The notes below the pieces were generated by a model. That model did not search any database, was not told where the DNA came from, and saw only the letters and a program-made list of their open reading frames with translations. A program made the translations under genes and the position numbers. 33,867 nucleotides of DNA. Origin: Candidatus Pelagibacter sp. (GTDB lineage: Bacteria > Pseudomonadota > Alphaproteobacteria > Pelagibacterales > Pelagibacteraceae). Positions 1 to 7,264 of the stretch are shown here, in pieces; positions within the stretch are counted from its first letter, which is position 1, and the number at the start of each line of letters is the position of its first letter. The stretch lies in NCBI GenBank assembly GCA_002704625.1, contig PAGZ01000016.1:1-33867 (forward strand). The letters run 5' to 3'.

Positions 1-586
1 CAGTAACTACATCATTAGTGTCTAATGGAAAATGATGGTCGTCAAAATGCCATGGTGTTCTACCGCAACCAGCTTGTTTTGCTAAAACATTATCATGGTA
101 AAGTCTAACTGCTGACACCCCAAGTAGATTTGCAGAAATTTGTCCAAGACGTGGTGATAATACGTATGCACGTAGAAGCGCGTTTTTAGGCCAGATCATT
201 TCAAGACTAAGGAACCGATCATGTGCTTCTTTATCAGGATTAACATCAAATTCTTTTTTTAAAAGGTTAATTAACTCAGCTCTAAGTTTAAGTACCGCCC
301 CTGGCGAGAAAACTTTTTTAAGTTTAATAAAACCATTTTTTTTAAAAAAATCAATTTGGTCATTTTTTAAAGGATAAGTTTCTGCCAGTTCAGAGACAAC
401 CTCATCATCAGTTGGGATTGCAACATCTGGTAAAGGTTCGGCAGCTATTATTGGATCCTTTTTATCATCATTATCTGCTAGACCAACATACCAGTCCCAC
501 CAGGCTTGATTATCTTTATCCCAAGGCTTACTGATATCGGTGGCATCAGATTTTTTATAATTCAATTTGTCTCGAAAAGTTTTCAT
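1..586 (-). CDS. Phytanoyl-CoA dioxygenase (PhyH) family protein, 3' end cut by the window edge
   Basis: The minus strand is open from an ATG at 586 to base 1, giving the first 195 residues. PhyH enzymes are Fe(II)/2-oxoglutarate-dependent oxygenases that hydroxylate lipids or small metabolites in the cytoplasm. The N-terminal half carries a helical segment with NGFIKLKKVF near residues 84-93, typical of the family start, and an iron-binding HxD motif in the stretch TPWHFDDHHFPLDT (H180, D182). The second iron histidine and the 2-oxoglutarate-binding arginine would lie beyond the window. The gene is visibly richer in G+C (about 38-42% in the lines I counted) than its neighbours. It diverges from the oxidoreductase at 748, with a tRNA-like fragment between them. 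The family call is firm; the substrate cannot be told. Confidence 0.82.
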   Translation of the reverse strand, partial: MKTFRDKLNYKKSDATDISKPWDKDNQAWWDWYVGLADNDDKKDPIIAAEPLPDVAIPTDDEVVSELAETYPLKNDQIDFFKKNGFIKLKKVFSPGAVLKLRAELINLLKKEFDVNPDKEAHDRFLSLEMIWPKNALLRAYVLSPRLGQISANLLGVSAVRLYHDNVLAKQAGCGRTPWHFDDHHFPLDTNDVVT

Positions 587-656
587 AAAAAAAATTATAC
601 CGTTTTTTTTTGTGATTAGTAAGTGCGCATTTTTTAATGTCAAAATAAGACCTCTT

Positions 657-686
657 TTCGAATCCCATTCTCTCAGCCTTTTTTTT
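657..686 (+). other. Possible 3' fragment of a tRNA-Ser gene with T-run (att-like scar)
   Basis: Bases 657-678 read like the end of a bacterial tRNA-Ser: a T-loop TTCGAAT, then CCCAT, an acceptor-like TCTCTCA, discriminator G and CC, followed by eight T (679-686). The 5' half of the T-stem and the rest of a tRNA are absent upstream, so no complete gene is present. Tyrosine-recombinase islands commonly leave such a duplicated 3' tRNA end at their far border. With this orientation the island would lie to the left, on the side of the G+C-richer PhyH gene. This is an inference from resemblance only. Confidence 0.45.
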
Positions 687-747
687 CAAATCTTGCACAA
701 CTATGAATATATAAATATACTATTTTGGTGACATATTGGGCCAGCAG

Positions 748-1791
748 ATGAAAAAAAAAATTAAAATAGCTGTTTTGGGAGTGGGATTAATGGGATCTCA
801 ACACCTTAAAGCTATTAGTATTTCAAAAAAGGCAAAATTACATTCAATAATTGATATAAAAGAGTCTTCAAGATTTTTCGCAAAAAAATTTAAAGTTCCT
901 TTTTATAAGAACCCAAAAGAAATATTGAAAACTAATAAACCCGACGGTGTAATTATTGCTACACCCAATCAATTTCATGAAAAACATGCTGTAGATTTCT
1001 TAAATTCAGGAATTCCAGTTCTTCTAGAAAAACCAATTTCAGACAAAATTGAAAAAGCCAAAAAGATCGTTAATAGTTCAAAAAAAAATAAAGTACATTT
1101 ATTAATTGGTTATCATAGAAGGCATAATTCAATTGTTACCAGTGTAAAAAAAATGATCCAATCTGGAAAGTTAGGCAAAATAGTTTCGGTCTCAATTATG
1201 TGTTGGTTATACAAAAATAAAGATTGGTATAAAGAAAAATGGAGGGTTAAAAAGGGTGGTGGTCCTTTGGGTATAAATTTAGTTCATGATATAGATCTTA
1301 TTTGTTATTTGATTGGACAAGTGAAATATGTTCAAGCAACTACATCTAATTCTATCAGAAAATACAAAGTCGAAGATACTGCTGTAGTAAATCTAATTTT
1401 TAAATCTGGCACTTTATGCACTTTAAATATATCTGATACCGTCGTATCACCGTGGAGTTATGAATTAACTGCTGGTGAAAATCCAGCCTACCCATTAACA
1501 AAACAATCCTCTTATTACATAGGAGGTACCAAAGGCTCTATTCAGTTTCCAAATTTAAAATATTGGTATAACAAAAATGAAAGAAGCTGGTGGAAAGAAA
1601 TATTCTATAAAAGTGATAATAGCAACTCAAGTAGATACACGCTAGTAAACCAAGTAAATCATTTTTGCGATGTAATTTCAGGAAAAACTAGGCCGAAAGT
1701 GGATGGAAACGACGGATTAATGTCACTTAAAATTTTTGATGCAATTCTTAAAAGCTCTAAAACTGGCAAGAGAATTAAAGTCTCTCAATAA
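748..1791 (+). CDS. Gfo/Idh/MocA family NAD(P)-dependent oxidoreductase
   Basis: Members of this family oxidise or reduce sugars, inositols and related cyclic polyols in the cytoplasm using NAD(P). The 347-residue protein has the Rossmann nucleotide motif GVGLMG at residues 11-16, the family EKP motif (94-96) whose lysine is catalytic, and a GGGPLG-LVHDID block near 170-183 that supplies the active-site histidine (H180) and aspartate. The ATG at 748 is preferred over a TTG at 736, since MKKKIKIAVLGVG is a normal family start. The gene stands alone, with the PhyH gene divergent upstream and a short microprotein gene downstream. Sequence alone does not give the substrate; sugar-nucleotide or inositol dehydrogenase are both possible. 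Confidence 0.88.
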   Translation: MKKKIKIAVLGVGLMGSQHLKAISISKKAKLHSIIDIKESSRFFAKKFKVPFYKNPKEILKTNKPDGVIIATPNQFHEKHAVDFLNSGIPVLLEKPISDKIEKAKKIVNSSKKNKVHLLIGYHRRHNSIVTSVKKMIQSGKLGKIVSVSIMCWLYKNKDWYKEKWRVKKGGGPLGINLVHDIDLICYLIGQVKYVQATTSNSIRKYKVEDTAVVNLIFKSGTLCTLNISDTVVSPWSYELTAGENPAYPLTKQSSYYIGGTKGSIQFPNLKYWYNKNERSWWKEIFYKSDNSNSSRYTLVNQVNHFCDVISGKTRPKVDGNDGLMSLKIFDAILKSSKTGKRIKVSQ

Positions 1792-1870
1792 TAAAAAACC
1801 TTTAAAAATTCAAAAAGTTTTCCACAGATTCCATTTGGTTTTCATATTACAATATTATTCTTATCTGACG

Positions 1871-1879
1871 TGGTATAGT
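1871..1879 (+). promoter_or_regulatory. Extended -10 promoter for the 19-residue microprotein
   Basis: TGGTATAGT matches the extended -10 form TGnTATAAT at eight of its nine positions, counting the free n. No convincing -35 lies 17 bases upstream, as expected for an extended -10 promoter. The predicted start, around 1886, leaves a leader of about 19 bases that contains the strong ribosome binding site. Confidence 0.4.
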
Positions 1880-1891
1880 GGAATTGATTCT

Positions 1892-1900
1892 AAAAGGAGG
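1892..1900 (+). promoter_or_regulatory. Strong Shine-Dalgarno sequence
   Basis: AAAAGGAGG ends four bases before the ATG at 1905. It is the most complete Shine-Dalgarno match I noticed; most genes here have weak or no visible site. It decides the start of a 19-codon reading frame that would otherwise be ignored. Confidence 0.6.
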
Positions 1901-1904
1901 AAAT

Positions 1905-1964
1905 ATGAGTGGTTTAGAAATTTTAGCTGTAGTAGCAGTAATATACTTTGTAGCTATAAAGTAG
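1905..1964 (+). CDS. Predicted 19-residue single-pass membrane microprotein
   Basis: The frame reads MSGLEILAVVAVIYFVAIK and stops at TAG. After a four-residue polar start it is almost wholly hydrophobic (LEILAVVAVIYFVAI) and ends in lysine, as expected for one membrane-spanning helix with a positive end. Support comes from the extended -10 box at 1871, the AAAAGGAGG site at 1892-1900 and an A+T palindrome shortly after the stop. I do not recognise a family. Candidates are a small subunit of a membrane complex or a hydrophobic peptide of the type I toxin kind. Proof of translation is lacking. Confidence 0.5.
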   Translation: MSGLEILAVVAVIYFVAIK

Positions 1965-1975
1965 AATTGTATATT

Positions 1976-1994
1976 TAATTAAATTATTTAATTA
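1976..1994. repeat. Perfect A+T inverted repeat between two convergent small genes
   Basis: TAATTAAA-TTA-TTTAATTA has perfect 8-base arms and a 3-base loop. It lies 11 bases after the stop of the plus-strand microprotein and overlaps the stop codon of the minus-strand one. It could act as a weak two-way terminator or an RNA end, but with no G-C pair its stability would be low, and chance in such A+T-rich DNA is possible. Confidence 0.3.
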
Positions 1995-2060
1995 GAATAA
2001 ATATTTATCTCCAAGATAAAATATTAAACCAATTGCTATTCCAAGTAATATATAACGCAT
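1992..2060 (-). CDS. Predicted 22-residue single-pass membrane microprotein
   Basis: An ATG at 2060, one base beyond the stop of the NlpC/P60 gene, opens a frame of 22 codons ending in TAA. It begins MRYILLGIAIGLIFYLGDKY and ends LF: a basic start, a glycine-spaced hydrophobic helix, then a charged GDKY end, as in single-pass membrane peptides. The tight spacing to the upstream gene (TAA-T-ATG) suggests translation by reinitiation as the last gene of the trkH-ampG-NlpC operon. I do not recognise a family. It could be an unselected open frame, since frames of this length are common in A+T-rich DNA. Confidence 0.4.
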   Translation of the reverse strand: MRYILLGIAIGLIFYLGDKYLF

Positions 2061-2061
2061 A

Positions 2062-2805
2062 TTAATATCTTCTGATGCTAGTAACTCTTAAATTAGCAGT
2101 TTTATATATTTTTTCTATAGTATTTTTTATATCCATTATAACCACCCTTTTCATAGGTCCATAAGCGTGAATAAGTTTATTTCTAGATATAGCTACTGCA
2201 ACATGGCCTTTCCAAAAGATCATGTCATTTTTTCTTATATTTTTTAATTTAATTTTTTTCATGAAATATTTTTCTTGGTCTTTCGAGTCTCTTGGACAAT
2301 ATTTGTTGTTATGATTAAAAAAAATTTGCACAAGTGCGGAGCAATCAATACCCTTGTAGCTTTTACCACCCCATAAATATTTTATATTTTTAAATAGTTT
2401 TATATCTTTAAATATATTTTTTTGTTTAAAATTATTCTTTTTAATATCAGAAAATTTTATCCAGTAATTTTCAAATTTAGCAAATGCAGCCTTTTTTTTT
2501 GTTATTTTTAATCTAGATTCATATGGAAGAAACTTTTTTAATTTATTTTTTGAATTTGGACTTTTGAAAAGCCTTGCCTTTAAAACAGAAACTTTAAAAT
2601 TAGATTGGATTGGTTTTGGAAATTTTTTATTTTTTATATATCCAATATATCCATCTTTATTTATTCTAATTTTTTGCCATCCCTTATATTTTTTAATTAG
2701 TTTAAAATTATCACCGTAAAGCAATTGAGTGTCCAAACTTGATTTTATGCTTTTCTTTTTATGAAGATTAATAATAGATAAATTATTTCCAAAACTATTT
2801 TTCAC
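2062..2805 (-). CDS. SH3-NlpC/P60 family peptidoglycan endopeptidase
   Basis: NlpC/P60 proteins are cysteine peptidases that cut the gamma-D-glutamyl-diaminopimelate bond in peptidoglycan stem peptides or freed muropeptides. Residues about 20-125 look like two SH3-like modules (GWQKIRINKDGYIGYI and the later NYWIKFSDI). The catalytic domain follows with YLWGGKSYKGIDCSALVQ (C155), GHVAVAI (H201) and HAYG (H213), the usual Cys-His-His layout. No signal peptide is evident, so the enzyme may work on muropeptides in the cytoplasm, like the diaminopimelate-releasing dipeptidyl-peptidase VI group. The start overlaps the end of ampG by 11 bases, which fits a recycling pair: import by AmpG, then peptide trimming. 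Confidence 0.87.
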   Translation of the reverse strand: MKNSFGNNLSIINLHKKKSIKSSLDTQLLYGDNFKLIKKYKGWQKIRINKDGYIGYIKNKKFPKPIQSNFKVSVLKARLFKSPNSKNKLKKFLPYESRLKITKKKAAFAKFENYWIKFSDIKKNNFKQKNIFKDIKLFKNIKYLWGGKSYKGIDCSALVQIFFNHNNKYCPRDSKDQEKYFMKKIKLKNIRKNDMIFWKGHVAVAISRNKLIHAYGPMKRVVIMDIKNTIEKIYKTANLRVTSIRRY

Positions 2806-4171
2806 TTAAATTTATATTATTTTTTATCATATAGAGAAAAATCAAAGATGGTATAACCATTATTGCTGTAATTACAAAAAATACACCCCAATCACCATTA
2901 AGCCAATCTACCATAGCTCCAGATGAAGCAGCCAAAGTCGTTCTTCCTGCTGTTCCAATTGAAGCGAGAAGAGCATATTGAGTAGCAGTGTATGTTCTAT
3001 CAACGAGCATTGAAATGAACGCCACAAAAGCAACAGTAGCAAATGCTGCGGCCATATCGTCAAAGATTACAGCTATAGCAAATAATAATTCAGATTTTCC
3101 TGACCAGGCGAGCAAAGAAAATAAAAGATTTGTGCTTGCCATTAGTATGCCTGAAACAAACATAGCCTTGATAACACCTGATCGAATAGCAAATAGCCCC
3201 CCCAAAAGTGTGAAAACTACTGTAGTAATCCAACCTAAGCCTTTAGAATAAATGGCTATGTCTGATTTTGAGAAACCTATTTCTTTATAAAATATAATCG
3301 ACATTCGTCCAAGAAATGCCTCTCCAATTTTAAAAAGAAATACAAAGCCCAAAATTCCTAAAGCAATTTTAAACCCATTTTTTTTGAAAAAACTTATTAT
3401 AGGGCCAGCAATTGTTCCACCTATCCATGCAACTGATTTTGTTGCAAAATTAGATGCCCCCAATTTATTTTGAATATTCTTATCAGTTATTCTTTGTGCT
3501 TCTTGCCTTTCAGTTGGCTGAGGTTCATGAACAAACATTAAAGCAATGTTACAGACAATAATAATTACGCCAAGAATTAAAAACGTAAGTTGCCAATAAT
3601 TTTCAAATCCTGCTTTCTCAAAATAATCTGCTGCATTTAAAGCAATCATTCCTCCTAGTTTATATCCAGTCCACCAACCGACGACAGCCATAGCTGCACC
3701 AGCTTGCATTGAATTGCCCTCATTTTTTCCAATTTGCTCAATTCTTAATGCATCCACAGTGATGTCTTGTGTTGCTGAAGCAATTGCGATAATTAAACCT
3801 ACAGTTATTACTAATGCCAGATTTACGGTAGGTTCAACTAAATTCCAACAAACTAAACTTAATAAAATAACAAGCTGCATTAGGATGATCCAGCCTCTAC
3901 GATGACCAACTTTGTTTGTTAGCCAAGGAATACGAATTCTATCAATTAGTGGTGCCCATAAATAATTAAAAGCATAAACAGCAAATATTAATCCTGCCCA
4001 ACCAATTGTACTTCGACTAAGCCCATCCTCTTTTAGCCACAGACTCAAACTGCTTCCAATTAACACCCATGGGAAACCACTTATAATACCCAGCAAAAGT
4101 ATTCGAAGCATTCTAATATCAAAGTAAACTTTGAAGGAATCTTTAAAATTTTGTTTTTGATATATTTCCAC
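2795..4171 (-). CDS. ampG: AmpG-like muropeptide permease (major facilitator superfamily)
   Basis: AmpG imports GlcNAc-anhydroMurNAc peptides released during cell-wall turnover across the inner membrane. The 458-residue protein has about twelve to fourteen hydrophobic segments. It carries family hallmarks near the N-terminus: GFPWVLIGSSLSLWLKEDGLSR followed by a YLWAPLIDR-type loop and GHRRGWIILMQ, and further on ATQDITVDALRIE. It sits 23 bases after trkH and overlaps the NlpC/P60 gene, so the three are probably co-transcribed. A related permease of the same MFS subgroup is possible, but the neighbouring peptidoglycan endopeptidase favours muropeptide import. Confidence 0.83.
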   Translation of the reverse strand: MEIYQKQNFKDSFKVYFDIRMLRILLLGIISGFPWVLIGSSLSLWLKEDGLSRSTIGWAGLIFAVYAFNYLWAPLIDRIRIPWLTNKVGHRRGWIILMQLVILLSLVCWNLVEPTVNLALVITVGLIIAIASATQDITVDALRIEQIGKNEGNSMQAGAAMAVVGWWTGYKLGGMIALNAADYFEKAGFENYWQLTFLILGVIIIVCNIALMFVHEPQPTERQEAQRITDKNIQNKLGASNFATKSVAWIGGTIAGPIISFFKKNGFKIALGILGFVFLFKIGEAFLGRMSIIFYKEIGFSKSDIAIYSKGLGWITTVVFTLLGGLFAIRSGVIKAMFVSGILMASTNLLFSLLAWSGKSELLFAIAVIFDDMAAAFATVAFVAFISMLVDRTYTATQYALLASIGTAGRTTLAASSGAMVDWLNGDWGVFFVITAIMVIPSLIFLYMIKNNINLSEK

Positions 4172-4194
4172 AGCAATTATTATAAATTAAATTA

Positions 4195-5664
4195 TCATCT
4201 CCAGAAAGAGGGTAAAAAAAGAATTAATACTGCAAATATCTCCAATCTACCAAGTAACATTGCAAAAGATAAAATTAATTTAGATAAATCTGTGACCTGA
4301 CTAAAATTCCCGTTTGGCCCAATCATTTCACCCAGACCAGGACCAACATTAGATATTGAGGTAGCGGCGCCTGAGATTGCAGACAAAAAATCTAACCCAG
4401 TTATAGAAAGAAGCATAGCAATTATTAAAAATAAAAATAAATAAGAAAATATAAAAATTATTACAGATTTTATAAAAGAGTCCTCAATTTTTTGGTTATT
4501 ATAATTAATGATGAAAATACTATTGGGATAAATTAATTTTTTAATTTGGTTGCTAACAAAAATTAAAAGTATTTGTAATCTAAATATTTTTATACCACAA
4601 GTGGTTGAGCCAGCGCATCCTCCAACAAACATTAAAAATAAAAAAAATATAAGTGGAAATTTTCCCCATAAACCAAAATCATCTGTTACATAACCTGTGC
4701 CTGACAATATTGATATAACGTTAAAAGAGGAAATTCTTAGATTATCAATTATCGAATCTTCAGAATTGTTTATGAATAAGTAAATAAACATTACGATAAT
4801 TGAAATTAGTAATAGATATAAAAAACCTTTAATTTGCACGTCTTGGAGAAAGATTTTTTTATTACCTTTGATAAATTTTAAATATGTTATGAATGGTAAA
4901 CTTCCTAATATAATAAAAATTGTTGCAGTAATTTCTATACTAGGACTTTTAAAATAACCGATAGATTCATTATGAGTTGAAAACCCACCAGTGGCTAAAG
5001 TAGTTAAGGCATGAGCAACACTATCAAAAATCTCCATACCTTGTATCCAATATGATATTCCACAGACCAATGTTAAAATTGTGTAAATTGAAATTATTGT
5101 GAGGGCGACCTCAATTGTTTTTGGTAAAATCTTTTCGGTTCCGGATGCATCTGTTTTAAAAACTTGCATACCTCCTACTTTAAGCAAAGGCATTACAGTA
5201 GTTGCCATAACGATTATACCAATTCCGCCAAGCCATTGCATAATTGATCTCCAAAGCAAAATACTTTTTGGAGAGTCATCAAGGTTTGAAATTACAGTGG
5301 ATCCTGTAGTCGTAATTCCAGACATGCTTTCAAAAAAAGCTTCACTAAAACTTAATTTTAAATCTGAAAGATAAAACGGAAGGCTTCCAAACAAAGCTAT
5401 GCTTATCCATGCCAACGTAGAAAACAAAAATGCCTGTTGAAGATTTAATTGATTCTCTCTTTTTAAAGTTGAGAGAACCGTAAGAGTACCAATTAAAATA
5501 GTTATGATTGAAGAAGATAGAAAACTATTATTATTTTCATTATAAAAAATTTGTACAGCGTAGGGCACAATCATAAAAACACCCAATATTACTAATAGGA
5601 TGCCAACAATAAAAAAAACAGTTTTATTTGAAGCCATAAAATCTGGACAATATTTAAATAGCAA
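4195..5664 (-). CDS. trkH: TrkH/KtrB-type potassium uptake protein
   Basis: TrkH forms the pore of a K+ uptake system in the inner membrane, gated by a cytoplasmic nucleotide-binding partner (TrkA), which is not in this window. The 489-residue protein shows all four pore loops in order: TTTGST (118-123), ATGGFST (224-230), SGTGYVTD (321-328) and SNVGPGLG (438-445), each centred on the filter glycine. The GG-IGI segment after the first pore and the GGCAGSTTCGIK block (348-358) are also typical. The ATG at 5664 is the longest start; an internal methionine at residue 10 would also leave the first membrane helix intact. The gene diverges from lysS with only 29 bases between. Confidence 0.93.
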   Translation of the reverse strand: MLFKYCPDFMASNKTVFFIVGILLVILGVFMIVPYAVQIFYNENNNSFLSSSIITILIGTLTVLSTLKRENQLNLQQAFLFSTLAWISIALFGSLPFYLSDLKLSFSEAFFESMSGITTTGSTVISNLDDSPKSILLWRSIMQWLGGIGIIVMATTVMPLLKVGGMQVFKTDASGTEKILPKTIEVALTIISIYTILTLVCGISYWIQGMEIFDSVAHALTTLATGGFSTHNESIGYFKSPSIEITATIFIILGSLPFITYLKFIKGNKKIFLQDVQIKGFLYLLLISIIVMFIYLFINNSEDSIIDNLRISSFNVISILSGTGYVTDDFGLWGKFPLIFFLFLMFVGGCAGSTTCGIKIFRLQILLIFVSNQIKKLIYPNSIFIINYNNQKIEDSFIKSVIIFIFSYLFLFLIIAMLLSITGLDFLSAISGAATSISNVGPGLGEMIGPNGNFSQVTDLSKLILSFAMLLGRLEIFAVLILFLPSFWR

Positions 5665-5693
5665 TAAAATTCAACTTATTATAAACCTTAATA

Positions 5694-7259
5694 ATGCTTG
5701 AATCTGATCTAATACAATCAACAACTTCATGGCCATTTGTTGAGATCCGCAAACTTCTTAAAGACAGAAAGAATATTATTAACAAAAAAAATAAAATAAC
5801 ATTTCAAACTGGATACGGGCCAAGTGGCTTACCCCATATAGGAACATTTGGAGAAGTTTCTAGAACTTCTATGATGATTAATGCATTAAATCATATAAAA
5901 AAAATTGACTCAGAATTAATAACATTTTCTGACGATATGGATGGATTAAGAAAAGTTCCTGATAATATTCCGAATGAAAAAATTCTTCACGATAACCTCG
6001 GCAAACCCTTAACAGATATTCCAGACCCATTCAAAAAATTCCAGAGTTTTGGTGAACATAATAATAAAATGCTTATAGAATTTTTAAATAAATTTAATTT
6101 TAAATTCAAATTTATAAGCTCAACAGAAAATTACAAAAAAGGAATTTTTAATGACTCTCTAATAAGAACTCTGGAAAAATATGATGAAATAATGAATATT
6201 ATTTTACCAACTTTGAGAAGTGAAAGGAAAAAAACCTATTGCCCTTTTCTACCAATCTGTCCAGATACAGGAAAGGTTTTAGAAATTCCTGTTGTAGAAC
6301 TTAATAAAAAAAATCATAAAATAATATTTAACAACAGTGGAAAAAAAATAGAAAAAAGTATTCTTGATGGAAATTGTAAATTACAATGGAAAGTTGACTG
6401 GGCAATGAGATGGTTCACTTTTGATGTTGATTTTGAAATGTACGGAAAAGATTTAATTGAAAGTGCAATAATATCAGGAAAAATTTGTAAAGTTTTAGGC
6501 AAGTCACCACCAAATGGTTTTGCTTACGAATTATTTTTAGATGAAAAAGGGGAAAAAATATCAAAGTCCAAGGGCAATGGTATCACAATTGAAGAATGGT
6601 TGAGATATGCATCACCAGAAAGTTTGTCATTATATATGTATCAGAATCCTAAAAGAGCTAAAAAACTTTATCCAGAGGTAGTTCCAAAAGCAGTAGATGA
6701 ATATCTGTCTTTAATTGAAAAGTTCGATAATCAAAAAAGTAATGAAAAAATATTAAATCCAGTTTGGCATGTACACAGTGGTTTTCCTCCTAAAGAAAAA
6801 ATAGCTATGCCGTTTTCAATGCTTTTAAATATTGTGGGATCCAGCAATGCAAAAAACAAAGATGTTTTGTGGAAATTCATAAAAAAATTTCATGAGGAAT
6901 TAGATCCTAAAACTCATAAAATATTAGATCGTTTAACAAATTATGCTATTAATTATTTTGTTGATAGGTTGGAGCCTAATAAAAAATTTAAAAAACCAAA
7001 TACAGATGAAAGAAAAGCTTTGCTTAATCTTGTTGAGGTACTGAAAAAAGTACCTCAGAATACAGAAGCAGAAAAAATCCAGACATTAATTTACACAGCA
7101 GGCAAAGAGAATGGATATAGCAAGGATTTAAGAAGTTGGTTTAGGCTAATTTATGAGGTTACTTTTGGTGAAGAAAATGGGCCAAGAATGGGGTTTTTCA
7201 TAAGTTTTTTTGGCATAAAAGAGACAATTGATTTAATGGAAAAAAAGTTGAAAATATAA
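5694..7259 (+). CDS. lysS: Class I lysyl-tRNA synthetase
   Basis: This enzyme charges tRNA-Lys with lysine in the cytoplasm. It belongs to the class I (archaeal-type) form, also called lysK, used by many alphaproteobacteria instead of the class II enzyme. The 521-residue protein has the class I signature PHIGT at 47-51 within GYGPSGLPHIGTFGE, and the second signature KISKS at 288-292 followed by KGNG. FDVDFEMYGKDL, between them, matches the Rossmann core of this family. Length is normal. Translation starts at ATG 5694. pyrD begins six bases after its stop, so they are likely co-transcribed. Confidence 0.95.
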   Translation: MLESDLIQSTTSWPFVEIRKLLKDRKNIINKKNKITFQTGYGPSGLPHIGTFGEVSRTSMMINALNHIKKIDSELITFSDDMDGLRKVPDNIPNEKILHDNLGKPLTDIPDPFKKFQSFGEHNNKMLIEFLNKFNFKFKFISSTENYKKGIFNDSLIRTLEKYDEIMNIILPTLRSERKKTYCPFLPICPDTGKVLEIPVVELNKKNHKIIFNNSGKKIEKSILDGNCKLQWKVDWAMRWFTFDVDFEMYGKDLIESAIISGKICKVLGKSPPNGFAYELFLDEKGEKISKSKGNGITIEEWLRYASPESLSLYMYQNPKRAKKLYPEVVPKAVDEYLSLIEKFDNQKSNEKILNPVWHVHSGFPPKEKIAMPFSMLLNIVGSSNAKNKDVLWKFIKKFHEELDPKTHKILDRLTNYAINYFVDRLEPNKKFKKPNTDERKALLNLVEVLKKVPQNTEAEKIQTLIYTAGKENGYSKDLRSWFRLIYEVTFGEENGPRMGFFISFFGIKETIDLMEKKLKI

Positions 7260-7264
7260 ATTTA

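Noticed and set aside
679..686. T-run read as an intrinsic terminator
   Set aside because: No hairpin precedes it; long A and T runs occur throughout, so T-runs alone were not called terminators anywhere in the window.
1736..1978. 80-codon open frame on the plus strand overlapping the oxidoreductase end
   Set aside because: It covers the tail of a well-supported gene in another frame, has no family resemblance, and the promoter and ribosome site inside it serve the 19-codon frame instead.
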